From NCBI RefSeq assembly GCF_022627955.1, contig NZ_JABXGD010000001.1, forward strand, positions 124,001 through 188,000: 64,000 nt of DNA. The letters run 5' to 3'. The notes beneath the pieces were generated by a model. The model worked only from the letters and a program-made list of their open reading frames with translations. It did not search any database and was not told where the DNA came from. Shown one piece after another: positions 8,748 to 17,152 of the stretch (within the stretch, counting starts at the first letter, position 1; every line of letters begins with the position of its first letter). Source of the DNA: Microbacterium sp. C5A9. GTDB taxonomy: Bacteria; Actinomycetota; Actinomycetes; Actinomycetales; Microbacteriaceae. A program made the position numbers and the translations under genes.

Positions 8748-9922
8748 GAGGGTGCCTTTCCTGCGGTGAGCGGGTCGTCGGTGTGCGGGTCGTCGGTGTG
8801 CGGGTCGCCGGTATGCGGGCGGTCGGTGCGCGTGGGGTCATCGGTGAGCAGGGGTGCGAAGCGCATGCCGAGCCCGAAGTGCTCGTTCTCGGTCAGGTAT
8901 CCGCCGCTGATCGTCACGGGCGCGGGGTCGACGAGCGCGCCGAGGGCGCCGAACCCGGCATCCTCCACATCCTCGACCAGTACCTCGTGCGCCGTGTCGG
9001 GCAGAGCGAGCGCGACCTGACCCGAGAGCTCCGGGAGCAGATGAGGATGAAGCGCGGCGCCGTGCGCGGCGGCGAGCTCGGCGATGCGGAGGAACGGCGT
9101 GATGCCGCCGACCCGCACGATGTTCGGCTGCACGACCTGCGCGGCTCCCGCGCGCAGGAAGTCGCCGAACCGGTGCACGGTGTGCAGGTTCTCGCCCAGC
9201 GCGAGGGGCACGTCGATCCGCCGGGCGAGCTCGGTGTGCCCGTCGAGATCGTCGGCGCGCAGCGGCTCCTCGATCCAGGCGAGGTCGAAGCGTGCGAGTG
9301 CGTCGACCGAGGCGGTCGCGCGCTCGAGATCCCATCGCTGGTTCGCGTCGATCATGAGAGACCGATGCGGTCCGAGTAGCGCGCGTACGGCAGCGACCCG
9401 ATCGACGTCCTCCGCGAGGTCGGGTCTGCCGACCTTGATCTTGACGGCGTCGAACCCGGCCTCGATCCAGCGCTGCACCTGCGCGAGCAGTTCGTCGAGC
9501 GGGTAGTGCAGATTCACCCCCGACCCGTAGCCGCGCACGCGTTCGCGGCGGCGCCCGAGCAGGTGCGACACCGAGGTTCCGGCCGAGCGGGCCTCGGCAT
9601 CCCACAGGGCCAGGTCGAGTCCGGCGAGAGCGATCGTGGTGAGGCCCCCGCCGCCCGCCTCGTGCAGGTGCTCCCACAGGCCCTGCCAGGCTTCGCCGGG
9701 AACGGCGGAGCGCCCGACGGATGCCGGGGCGATGTCGTGCTCGAGCAGGGCCTGCACCGCAGGCGCGCCGATCTGCGGGCTCCACGAGAACCCCCATCCC
9801 TCGCTGCCGTCGGAGCGCACGACGTGCGTGGCGACGACTCCGACCGAGGTCACGTCGGCCGCCCACGGCCGCGTCAGCGGCACGCGCTGCAGACGCGTCG
9901 TCAGGCTCCCGATCGTGGTCAC
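8744..9922 (-). CDS. Enolase-superfamily sugar-acid dehydratase or lactone cycloisomerase
   Basis: 392 residues, mandelate racemase/muconate lactonising subgroup. N-terminal capping domain to about 125, then the barrel with K161-x-K163 (VKIKVG), metal ligands Asp192 (IDANQ), Glu218 (IEEP) and Glu244 (GEN), and the acid/base region HPHL at 292-294. The operon context (SDR, KdgD, KGSADH) suggests it opens and dehydrates an aldarolactone or dehydrates an aldarate to 5-keto-4-deoxyglucarate, like Agrobacterium galactarolactone cycloisomerase; that role is inferred. It overlaps both neighbours by 4 bp. The last 30 residues are a degenerate PHTDD repeat encoded by a 15-bp minisatellite. Confidence 0.82.
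   Translation of the reverse strand: MTTIGSLTTRLQRVPLTRPWAADVTSVGVVATHVVRSDGSEGWGFSWSPQIGAPAVQALLEHDIAPASVGRSAVPGEAWQGLWEHLHEAGGGGLTTIALAGLDLALWDAEARSAGTSVSHLLGRRRERVRGYGSGVNLHYPLDELLAQVQRWIEAGFDAVKIKVGRPDLAEDVDRVAAVRALLGPHRSLMIDANQRWDLERATASVDALARFDLAWIEEPLRADDLDGHTELARRIDVPLALGENLHTVHRFGDFLRAGAAQVVQPNIVRVGGITPFLRIAELAAAHGAALHPHLLPELSGQVALALPDTAHEVLVEDVEDAGFGALGALVDPAPVTISGGYLTENEHFGLGMRFAPLLTDDPTRTDRPHTGDPHTDDPHTDDPLTAGKAPS
8772..8849. repeat. 15-bp minisatellite at the 3' end of the enolase-family gene
   Basis: Unit GGGTCGTCGGTGTGC on the plus strand. Two exact copies (8772-8786, 8787-8801) are followed by three degenerate ones (8802-8816, 8817-8831, 8835-8849). The array is in frame and encodes pentapeptides of the form PHTDD at the C-terminus. 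Confidence 0.9.
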
Positions 9923-10818
9923 AGCAGTGCGCGTCCCGCCGCGAGGATCTCGGCGAGCCGTGCTTCCTGCGCCGGCGTCGGGTCGACGAGCGGCGCGCGC
10001 ACCGATCCGACGGCGAGGCCGGAGAGGCGGAGTCCCGCCTTGATCAGCGAGACGCCGAAACCGGGAGTCTCGTCGCGCAGCTCGACGAGCGGGCGGTAGA
10101 AGCCGTCGAGCAGGGCGAGGCGGCGCTCCTCGTCGCCCGCGGCATAGGCGCGGTAGTAGGCGTTCGCGATGTCCGGCGCCATGGCGAAGGCGGCGGAGGA
10201 GTACAGGGGCACGCCGATGCCGCGGTAGGCGCCCTGGGTGAGCTCGGCGGTGAGCAGCCCGTTGAAGAACGCGAAGTCCTCGCGGCCCTCTTCGGCGACG
10301 GCGCGCACGATCAGCTGCGTCGTGCCGATCTCTCCCGTGCCGTCCTTGAAGCCGACGATCTTCGGGTTCGCGGCGAGACGTCGCACGGTGTCGACCGAGT
10401 ACTGCGCGCTTCCGCGGTGGTAGATGATCACCGGCAGGTCGGCGGCGTCCGCGATCTGCTCGACGTAGGCCGCGAGTCCGGCCTGGGTGCCGCCGACGAG
10501 GTACGGCGGCAGCACGAGCAGCCCGTCGGCACCGGCATCCGCTGCCGCCCTGGCGACCTCGATCGCGTGGCCGAGCGGGCCGCCGGTTCCGGCGATCACG
10601 GGGACGCGACCGGCCACGGCGGCGACCGCGGTACGCGTGACGGCTGCGGCCTCGGTCGCCGAGAGCGCGTGGAACTCGCCGGTTCCGCAGGCAGGGAACA
10701 CGCCGCCGGCGCCGGCCTCGACGCCCGTGGCGACATGGGCCGCGAGCAGGTCGTGGTCGATCGTGCCGTCGGCGGCGAACGGGGTCACGGGGAAGAACAG
10801 GATTCCGGAGAAGTCCAT
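9919..10818 (-). CDS. kdgD: 5-dehydro-4-deoxyglucarate dehydratase (KdgD)
   Basis: 299 residues of the DapA/NAL aldolase superfamily, starting at ATG 10818 with AAAGGA upstream; an open frame further 5' is not used. It dehydrates and decarboxylates 5-keto-4-deoxyglucarate to 2-oxoglutarate semialdehyde. The Schiff-base lysine is K158 in KIVGFKDGTGEI and the catalytic Tyr is Y133 in PVIIYHRGSAQYS. FFPVTPF at the N-terminus and the PACGTGEF motif (about 42-49) are typical of KdgD. Its product is the substrate of the KGSADH two genes downstream, which strongly supports the call. It lies 10 bp after the SDR gene and overlaps the enolase-family gene. Confidence 0.92.
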   Translation of the reverse strand: MDFSGILFFPVTPFAADGTIDHDLLAAHVATGVEAGAGGVFPACGTGEFHALSATEAAAVTRTAVAAVAGRVPVIAGTGGPLGHAIEVARAAADAGADGLLVLPPYLVGGTQAGLAAYVEQIADAADLPVIIYHRGSAQYSVDTVRRLAANPKIVGFKDGTGEIGTTQLIVRAVAEEGREDFAFFNGLLTAELTQGAYRGIGVPLYSSAAFAMAPDIANAYYRAYAAGDEERRLALLDGFYRPLVELRDETPGFGVSLIKAGLRLSGLAVGSVRAPLVDPTPAQEARLAEILAAGRALL

Positions 10819-10828
10819 GGCGGTCCTT

Positions 10829-11752
10829 TCAGGAGACAGGAGCGGCGGAGTCGGTCGTGGCGCTGACGAGCTCGTCGCGCCAGGTGCGGGTGGGGCGCCA
10901 GCCGAGCAGACGGGTCGCCTTGGCGGAGGAGAAGGCGGGGGCGGTGCCGGTGAGCGCCGCCGCCGCACGCTCGGTGCCCGGGTGGAACTGCGGCAGCAGC
11001 TCGCTCAGGGGACGACGGGCGAGGGAATCCTCCGCGCCGACGAAGAACACCTCGCCGTTCGGGATGTCGTCGAGGGCGGCGAGCAGGGTGTCGGCGAAGC
11101 TCGCGACGTCGCGGGCATCGACGTAGTTGAACAGCGCGGGGGCCGAGAGGGCGGGGTCGTCGAGGCGCTCCAGCACCGTGTGGCCCTGCTGGGTCAGCGC
11201 GCCCGCCCACTCCTCGGGGGCGATCACGTAGCAGGGACGGAACGACGCGAAGCGCACGTCGTCGCCGGCCTGCCGCCGCAGCATGGCGACCGTCTGCTCG
11301 ATCAGCAGCTTCGACAGGGCGTACGCGTTCCAGGGTTCCGTGGCGGATTCCTCGTCGAGCGGGAGGCTGTCGGGGGTCCAGCCGCGAGGAGCGCCGTAGC
11401 CGATCACGGTCGGGCTCGACGCGGCGACGACCCGGTGGATGCCGGCACGCACCGCTCCTCCGAGCACCGACTGCGCGAGTGCCGCGTTGGTGCGGAGGAT
11501 GACGTCTTCGGGTGCGCTGAACGGCACGGCGATCGCGGCGAGGTGGATGAGCGCATCCGCGCCCGTTCCCGCGAGCGTCGAGGCGGTCGCCTCCGCATCG
11601 GTCAGGTCGAGGGAGAGCTGCTGGATCCCCGGGCGTTCGAGATGCGCGCTCGGCGAGCGGTCGATCGACACGAGGTCGTGACCGGCATCCGCGAGGCCGG
11701 TCACCAGAGACCGGCCCAGTCGACCGGATCCGCCGGTGACGGCGATCCTCAC
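10829..11752 (-). CDS. NAD(P)-dependent SDR epimerase/dehydrogenase, possible uronate dehydrogenase
   Basis: 307 residues from a GTG that overlaps the stop of the upstream oxidoreductase gene (GTGA). Rossmann glycine motif TGGSGRLG at 6-13, catalytic Ser112/113 and YALSK (Y144, K148) of extended SDR enzymes. In this operon the expected role is oxidation of a uronic acid or aldose to its lactone, feeding the enolase-family and KdgD steps. That is inference: the protein is about 40 residues longer than characterised Agrobacterium-type uronate dehydrogenases. It is visibly related to the partial SDR at 63474 (shared VHLAAI-type motif, PLDES and YAL(S/G)K). Confidence 0.8.
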   Translation of the reverse strand: MRIAVTGGSGRLGRSLVTGLADAGHDLVSIDRSPSAHLERPGIQQLSLDLTDAEATASTLAGTGADALIHLAAIAVPFSAPEDVILRTNAALAQSVLGGAVRAGIHRVVAASSPTVIGYGAPRGWTPDSLPLDEESATEPWNAYALSKLLIEQTVAMLRRQAGDDVRFASFRPCYVIAPEEWAGALTQQGHTVLERLDDPALSAPALFNYVDARDVASFADTLLAALDDIPNGEVFFVGAEDSLARRPLSELLPQFHPGTERAAAALTGTAPAFSSAKATRLLGWRPTRTWRDELVSATTDSAAPVS

Positions 11753-13080
11753 CGGACCGTCTCCAGCAGGGCGATGCCGAGCTCGGCGACCTTCACGGGA
11801 AGTCCCGTCTCGAGCGAGCGGTTGCCGGCGATGCCGACCGCGATCGAGCGGATGCCGTCGGTCCAGTCCGCCGGGCGTGCGAGCGGGTCGTCGCCCGGAC
11901 CCTCGAAGACGTCGGACAGGAGCAGCTCGTCGCCGCCGCCGTGCCCGCCGTCGCCGCCGTCGATCGCCACCTCGTACGCCTCTTCCCAGTGCCGCTGCAC
12001 GAGGATGCGCTCGCCCTCGGGGCGCAGCGTGGTGGTGCCGTCGCTGCCCGAGAGACTCGGGTCGATGTGCGGGTGCAGCCCTTCGCCGGCGAGCACGGCA
12101 CCGCGCTCGACGACCTCGAGCTCGACTCGGCCGAGCGTGCCGTTGACCGCGACGCGGTAGCCCTCCCAGGGGGAGTGCGCGTTGAGCGAGTACGACAGGG
12201 TCGCGCCCGAGGCGTAGTCGACCACGAGCGCGAGGTTGTCCTCGATGGTGATGCCCTCGCTGAACACGTCGAGGTCGCGCACGTAGCCGTCGTGCTGCTC
12301 GGCCTCGAGGTACAGGGCGGTCAGTCGCTCGTCGGTGCGGAGGTCGAGTTCGAAGAGGTCGCCGCCGTCGTGGGTGCCTCGCGCCGGTCGTTCGCCCAGG
12401 CCGCGGCTCGCCGCGTTGTCGGCGCCGTAGAAGCGCAGTCCGCCCGAGGCGAAGACGCGGGTCGGCTGCGAGCGGATCCACCAGTTGACGAGATCGAAGT
12501 GGTGACTCGACTTGTGCACGAGCAATCCGCCGGAGTTCTTCTTGTCGCGGTGCCAGCGGCGGAAGTAGTCGGCGCCGTGATTCGTGTCGAGCATCCACTG
12601 GAAGTCCACCGAGGTGACCTGCCCGATCGTGCCGTCCTGGATGATCTGCCGCAGTGCGCTGTTGCGCGGGGAGTAGCGGTAGTTGAACGTGAGCACGACC
12701 TGGCGGCCGGTGCGTTCGACCGCCTCTTCGATGCGGGCGGCGCTCGCCGCATCGATCGTGAGCGGCTTCTCGACGACGACGTCGGCGCCCGCCTCGAGCG
12801 AGCGGACGATCAGCTCGGCGTGCAGGTCGTCGCGGGAGCAGATGATCACCCGGTCGACGCGCTCGTCGCGGATCACCTGCTCGAGTTCGTCGGGGGTCGC
12901 GAGCCGGGGAGCGGCGACGCCCGCCTCGGCGGCGCGTGCGGCGTGGAAGGCGGCGCGCACCGGGTTCGGCTCGACGATGGCGACCAGCTCGGCACGATCA
13001 CGGTGCGCTCCGGCGATCGCCTCGACGTACATCTGCGCGCGGACTCCGGCACCGGCCAGGGCATAACGGGTCTTCGTCAT
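11749..13080 (-). CDS. Gfo/Idh/MocA-family NAD(P)-dependent sugar oxidoreductase
   Basis: 443 residues, longer than the usual 330-400. The N-terminal Rossmann domain begins YALAGAGVRAQMYVEA and carries the family lysine in EKP (residues 104-106). The C-terminal alpha/beta domain includes the HKSSHHFDLVNWW segment, where conserved histidines and aspartate line the active site. These enzymes oxidise or epimerise sugars, inositols and sugar acids at a secondary hydroxyl; substrate unknown here. It is the first gene of the five-gene operon running to 7305, preceded by a LacI-type operator at 13109-13120. Confidence 0.88.
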   Translation of the reverse strand: MTKTRYALAGAGVRAQMYVEAIAGAHRDRAELVAIVEPNPVRAAFHAARAAEAGVAAPRLATPDELEQVIRDERVDRVIICSRDDLHAELIVRSLEAGADVVVEKPLTIDAASAARIEEAVERTGRQVVLTFNYRYSPRNSALRQIIQDGTIGQVTSVDFQWMLDTNHGADYFRRWHRDKKNSGGLLVHKSSHHFDLVNWWIRSQPTRVFASGGLRFYGADNAASRGLGERPARGTHDGGDLFELDLRTDERLTALYLEAEQHDGYVRDLDVFSEGITIEDNLALVVDYASGATLSYSLNAHSPWEGYRVAVNGTLGRVELEVVERGAVLAGEGLHPHIDPSLSGSDGTTTLRPEGERILVQRHWEEAYEVAIDGGDGGHGGGDELLLSDVFEGPGDDPLARPADWTDGIRSIAVGIAGNRSLETGLPVKVAELGIALLETVR

Positions 13081-13108
13081 CGTGATCCTTCTTTGATCTC
13101 GAACGTCA

Positions 13109-13120
13109 GGAAACGTTTTC
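13109..13120. promoter_or_regulatory. LacI-type operator upstream of the sugar-acid operon
   Basis: GGAAACGTTTTC with a perfect 8-bp AAACGTTT core and the central CG typical of LacI-family operators. It lies 28 bp upstream of the oxidoreductase start and 58 bp downstream of the end of the LacI-type gene. A matching site occurs at 14234-14245. Confidence 0.75.
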
Positions 13121-13178
13121 TTGACGATAGCACAGGAGATCCGCCGCGCGACCGGAAGGCGGAGTCGGAGTGCCGGCC

Positions 13179-14183
13179 TCAGACGGTGCGGGGCGGGGCG
13201 GAGCTGCCGCGCACGACCAGCGTCGGCGTCAGGGTGAGCATCGGCGTGGCCTCACCGCCGGTGAGCTGCGCGTGCATGGCCGCCCAGGCGCGTTCGCCGA
13301 GCTCCACCGCGGGAACCGCGGCGGTCGAGAGGGGTGGCGAGGTGTATGCCGCGAAGGGGATGTCGTCGAAACCGGTGATCGAGATCGCCTCGGGGACGGC
13401 GACCCCGCGGGCGGTGAGCGCCGAGAGCAGGCCCATCGCGACGAGGTCGTTGTACGCGATCACGCCCGTGGCTCCGGTCGCGAGCACCTGATCGGCGACC
13501 GCGGTGCCGCTGTCGAAGTCGACTCCCGCCGCGATCTCCCGGACGTCGAGATCGGCGGTGCGGGCGACCGCTTCGGCGATCGCCCGCTGTCGTGCCCGGT
13601 GCGTCACGCTGCGGGTCGCTCCGGCGAGGTACACGAGTCGTCGGTGACCGAGTGCGGTGAGATGATCGACGATCTCCCGCATCCCCGACTCGTAGTCCGC
13701 GCCGACGACGGGCGCGCCGTCCTGCGCGCCGCGGTTGATCACGACGGCGGGGGAGAGCGCGGACAGCAGCTCGCCGAGCTCGGCCTCGGGCATGCGGGGT
13801 GCGCAGAGGATCACGCCGTCCGTGCGCAGCCGCGTGGCGCGCGCGAGGGCCTGCTCGGCATCGAGGTCCTCTCGCGAATCGGCGACCAGCACGTGGAATC
13901 CGTCGGCGGTGGCGGCCCGACTGAGTCCGCGCAGGACCGCCTGGAAAGTCGGGTTCTCGAGGTCGGGGATGACGACCGCGACCGTCTGCGTGCGGCCGAG
14001 CACGAGGCTCCGTGCCACGGGGTTGGCGGTGTATCCGAGCTGCACGGCTGCCGCCTGCACGCGCTCGGCGAGCGCCGGGTCGACGGTCGGGTTGCCGTTC
14101 ATCGCCCTCGACACCGTCGACAGCGAGACTCCCGCGAGCTTCGCGACGTCGGTGATGCCCGGGCGTGACGATGCGCGTGCCAT
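13179..14183 (-). CDS. LacI-family transcriptional repressor
   Basis: 334 residues. N-terminal HTH ITDVAKLAGVSLSTVSRAMNG (about 10-30) with hinge helix PVARSLVLGRTQT, then a periplasmic-binding-protein-like effector domain ending in FDDIPFAAYTSPPLSTAAVP, a standard LacI/GalR signature. It is flanked by two copies of an AACGTT-centred palindrome, one before the sugar-acid operon and one before the divergent M24 gene. It probably represses both, and is relieved by a sugar acid or its metabolite (inference). It is encoded on the same strand as, and just upstream of, the operon it likely controls. Confidence 0.93.
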   Translation of the reverse strand: MARASSRPGITDVAKLAGVSLSTVSRAMNGNPTVDPALAERVQAAAVQLGYTANPVARSLVLGRTQTVAVVIPDLENPTFQAVLRGLSRAATADGFHVLVADSREDLDAEQALARATRLRTDGVILCAPRMPEAELGELLSALSPAVVINRGAQDGAPVVGADYESGMREIVDHLTALGHRRLVYLAGATRSVTHRARQRAIAEAVARTADLDVREIAAGVDFDSGTAVADQVLATGATGVIAYNDLVAMGLLSALTARGVAVPEAISITGFDDIPFAAYTSPPLSTAAVPAVELGERAWAAMHAQLTGGEATPMLTLTPTLVVRGSSAPPRTV

Positions 14184-14233
14184 TCGCGGCTCCTCTGTTA
14201 CCGCGATCGGCCGCGGCTGTGGTCATACTACGA

Positions 14234-14245
14234 GAAAACGTTTTG
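14234..14245. promoter_or_regulatory. LacI-type operator before the M24-fold gene
   Basis: GAAAACGTTTTG with a perfect 10-bp AAAACGTTTT palindrome. It lies 13 bp upstream of the ATG at 14258, just ahead of the GAGGAG ribosome site, so a bound repressor would block transcription start. CATACT about 10 bp upstream is a possible -10. Same motif as 13109-13120. Confidence 0.75.
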
Positions 14246-14257
14246 TGAGGAGAGCTC

Positions 14258-15301
14258 ATGGTCGGATCGCCCGAGGACCGCATCGAGAAGCAGGATCGGA
14301 TCGCCCGAGTGCGCCGCGGCGCCGGGGGAGGCCCGCTCGTGCTCACGTCTCACGAGGCCGTGTCGTGGTACCTCGAGGGAGTGCGGACGCACGTGTCGCT
14401 CGCAGGACCGCCCGTGCTCGCCGTGCGGGCGGAGGACGGCGGTGACGTGATCTTCGTGGCCGACAACGAGGCCGATCGACTGATCGCCGAGGAGATGCTG
14501 CCGGACGACGTCGACCGTGTGGTCCGGGTGCCGTGGTGGATCCCGCCGGCGGTCGCGGCGGCCGAGACGGCCGGTGTGCCCGAGGCGGAGATCGCCGCCG
14601 AGCTGCGGGCCGCCCGGGCGCGCATGCTCCCCGCGGAGCGGTCGCGGTACGGATCGCTCGGGCACGAGACCGCCCGGGCCCTCACCGATGTGCTCGACCT
14701 CGTGGGTCCCGAGCAGGGTGAGCGCGAGGTGGCGGCGGCCGTCGCCGGCGCGCTCGCGGTGCGCGGGATCGATCCGCTGGTCGTGCTCGTCGCGGGCGCA
14801 GAGCGCGGGGCGTTCCGGCATCCGCTCCCCACCGACGGCGTGCTCGGCGAGCGCGCCATGGTCGTCGTGTGCGGTCGGCGGGACGGGCTGATCGCGAACG
14901 CCACCCGGTGGGTCGGAGAGTCGGTCGACGACGAGCGGCTGCTCGGGGTCGAGCGTGCCTTCCTCGACGCCTCGGTGCCCGGGGCGCGGCTCGACGAGGC
15001 GTTCGCGGCGGGGACGGCGGCGTATGCGCGCTTCGGATTCGACGCCGACGAGTGGCAGAGGCATCACCAGGGCGGACCGACCGGCTATGCGGGACGCGAC
15101 CCGAGAGCGACGGCATCCACGACCGATCTGCTCGTCGAGGAGCAGGCGTTCGCGTGGAATCCGACCGCCCAGGGGGTGAAGGTCGAGGACACGATGGTCC
15201 GCACCGAGAGCGGCTGGGAGGTGCTCACGGTCGACGAGCGATGGCCCTCGGTCGACTACGAGGGGCTGCGCCGACCGGCCACGAAGCCGTACGGCTCCTG
15301 A
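14258..15301 (+). CDS. M24 (creatinase/prolidase-fold) protein lacking most metal ligands
   Basis: 347 residues with the pita-bread fold layout: an N-terminal creatinase-type domain (about 1-120) and a C-terminal catalytic domain. Canonical M24 metallopeptidases bind two metals through D, D, H, E, E. Here the first Asp motif reads VVVCGRRDG, the second reads ANATRW where SDITRT is usual (D to N), and the first Glu motif reads AFAWNPT (E to N). His in HHQGG and the last Glu in VEDTMV remain. It is therefore unlikely to be a normal aminopeptidase; a metal-free creatinase-like hydrolase or pseudo-enzyme is more likely. It shares a LacI operator with the sugar-acid operon. Confidence 0.75.
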   Translation: MVGSPEDRIEKQDRIARVRRGAGGGPLVLTSHEAVSWYLEGVRTHVSLAGPPVLAVRAEDGGDVIFVADNEADRLIAEEMLPDDVDRVVRVPWWIPPAVAAAETAGVPEAEIAAELRAARARMLPAERSRYGSLGHETARALTDVLDLVGPEQGEREVAAAVAGALAVRGIDPLVVLVAGAERGAFRHPLPTDGVLGERAMVVVCGRRDGLIANATRWVGESVDDERLLGVERAFLDASVPGARLDEAFAAGTAAYARFGFDADEWQRHHQGGPTGYAGRDPRATASTTDLLVEEQAFAWNPTAQGVKVEDTMVRTESGWEVLTVDERWPSVDYEGLRRPATKPYGS

Positions 15302-15350
15302 TCGGCGCCCCTCGGGCGTGGACCGTCCGGTCGCGGGCCGGCCGCGCGGC

Positions 15351-17105
15351 TCAGGCCCGCGACACGCGCACGGCCATGAACGGACGACCGGGAAGCTCGA
15401 CCCGCACGGATCCCGCGCCGTGCACGCCCGGCAGGCGGTCGACGGTCATGTTCCAGGTGTCGATGACGTCGATCGTCCAGGCGCCGTCGTCGAGCAGGAC
15501 GTTGCGGAAGCGCGGGCGGTTGAAGCCGAAGTAGCCGACGCGCAGCTCGCCCGCCACCCCGCCCCACGGCACATCCCAGTCGCCGGGCAGCGGATCCCAC
15601 ACACCGTCCGGGGCCTCGGCGAGAAGCTCCTCCAGGAAGCGGATGCGGTCGGGCGACGAGCCGTGCAGCACTCCGCCCTTCGACCACCAGAGGATCTCGT
15701 CGTCGAGCCCGAGCGCCGACGGCAGATACGTCTCGCCGTGGCCGACGTACCCGCCGCGCACGGCCCCCTCCCAGAACCTACGGACCATCTCCTCCCCGGT
15801 GATGTTGCCCCAGCCCTGATCGATGTCGCCCTCGTACGCGCACTCGTCGATCACGACGGGCTTTCCCCAGCGCTCCCGCCACTCGTCGGTGTTCTCCGCC
15901 GTGCGGTACACATCGACGCGCTGGATGCTCACGTGCGTGATCCACGGCGCCGAGTAGTCGTAGAAGGGGCGGCAGTTGTGGATGGAGTTGAGGTGGCCGA
16001 ACGCATCCTCCTCGCCCACCACGGCCGCGAGGCGCTCCCAGTCGGCGGTGTCCTTGGCCCAGAGCAGGTCGTACTCGTTCGCCATCGACCACCACACGTT
16101 CGCGAAGCCCGACAGCCGGCGCACCGCATATCGCAGGTAGCGCTCGTCGACGGCGGGTCCGAGATCGGCGAAGCCCCAGCGATCGTACGCATGGAAGAGG
16201 ATGAGATCGGCTTCGATGCCCAGAGCGGCGAGACGCAGGATCCGATCCTCCAGACGCCGGAAGTGCGCGGGATCGAAGCGCTCGAGGTCGAAGCCCTCGG
16301 CGAGCGAACCGGGGAACGGGAAGTCCGCCGGCTCGTTCGCGTTGTAGAGATACGACTTCGGGAAGACGCACATCCGCATCTTCGTGAAGGGTGCCTCGGC
16401 GAGCGTCGCGAGAGTCTGCTCCTGCAGATCGTCGGGCTGATGGGTCCACGCGTACGCGGTGGTGCCGAGCGGGCGGTGCCGCGTGCCGTCCGCGTGCCGG
16501 AAGTGGAAGCCGTCGACCCGCACGGGGCCGTGTGCACCGTCGGCGGCGGGGACCACCGTGATCGTGCCGCGCAGGCCGTCGAGCGACCGCGCGGTCGACC
16601 GCGTCTCGAACGACCAGTCGCCCGTGGCGTCGGCGAGGGCCCGGATGACGTATGCGCCGTCGCCGTCGTAGAACCCGCCCACCCGCAGCTCGGACCCGTC
16701 GCGCACGAAGACCGCGTCGAGCTCGACGTCGACGAACGGATTGCCGTGCGAGGGGCCGTCGATGCGGATCTCCAGCGGCGCCCAGAGGGAGACGGACGCG
16801 GGCGACGTCATCGACGCAGACGCCCGGGGCACGGTCTCCGGTTCGTACGCGGGGTCGGGCGCGATCGCCGGTGCAGAGGGTGCGCGCTGCACGTCGTCGC
16901 CGATCTCGGCGAGCTCGGCCCAGAGCCGGTCACGGGCCTCCTGCGTCTCGAGCGCCGGCACGAGGGCCACGAGTGACCCGAGCCGTCCGTCGCGGAACTG
17001 CACGGCCATCGGCGAGGCGGCGAATCCGGGCATGAGGCGTTCGAGCACGGCGCGTGCGCCGGGATGGTCGAGGGCTTCTCCGAAGGTGGAGCGGCGATCG
17101 AACAT
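15351..17105 (-). CDS. DUF5060/DUF5605 glycoside hydrolase, clan GH-A, GH140-like
   Basis: 584 residues from ATG 17105 (GGAAGGA just upstream). Order of parts: a short helical N-terminal segment (1-70), DUF5060 beta-sandwich (about 103-187), an apiosidase-like (DUF4038-type) TIM barrel (about 205-500) and a C-terminal DUF5605 beta domain (about 515-584). The likely acid/base is Glu344 in SMANEYDL and the nucleophile Glu421 in VVIDECAYEG. Known relatives include GH140 apiosidases acting on rhamnogalacturonan II, so release of apiose or another pentose is a reasonable but unproven guess. No signal peptide, so cytoplasmic. It is the last gene of the nine-gene importer/GH operon. Confidence 0.8.
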   Translation of the reverse strand: MFDRRSTFGEALDHPGARAVLERLMPGFAASPMAVQFRDGRLGSLVALVPALETQEARDRLWAELAEIGDDVQRAPSAPAIAPDPAYEPETVPRASASMTSPASVSLWAPLEIRIDGPSHGNPFVDVELDAVFVRDGSELRVGGFYDGDGAYVIRALADATGDWSFETRSTARSLDGLRGTITVVPAADGAHGPVRVDGFHFRHADGTRHRPLGTTAYAWTHQPDDLQEQTLATLAEAPFTKMRMCVFPKSYLYNANEPADFPFPGSLAEGFDLERFDPAHFRRLEDRILRLAALGIEADLILFHAYDRWGFADLGPAVDERYLRYAVRRLSGFANVWWSMANEYDLLWAKDTADWERLAAVVGEEDAFGHLNSIHNCRPFYDYSAPWITHVSIQRVDVYRTAENTDEWRERWGKPVVIDECAYEGDIDQGWGNITGEEMVRRFWEGAVRGGYVGHGETYLPSALGLDDEILWWSKGGVLHGSSPDRIRFLEELLAEAPDGVWDPLPGDWDVPWGGVAGELRVGYFGFNRPRFRNVLLDDGAWTIDVIDTWNMTVDRLPGVHGAGSVRVELPGRPFMAVRVSRA

Positions 17106-17152
17106 GACGATCCTTCCGGTCAGGTGGTCGGTGTGTGCAGGTGTGCGGTTGT

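Noticed and set aside
8772..8849. CRISPR array
   Set aside because: The 15-bp units are directly adjacent without spacers and are translated in frame; it is a coding minisatellite.
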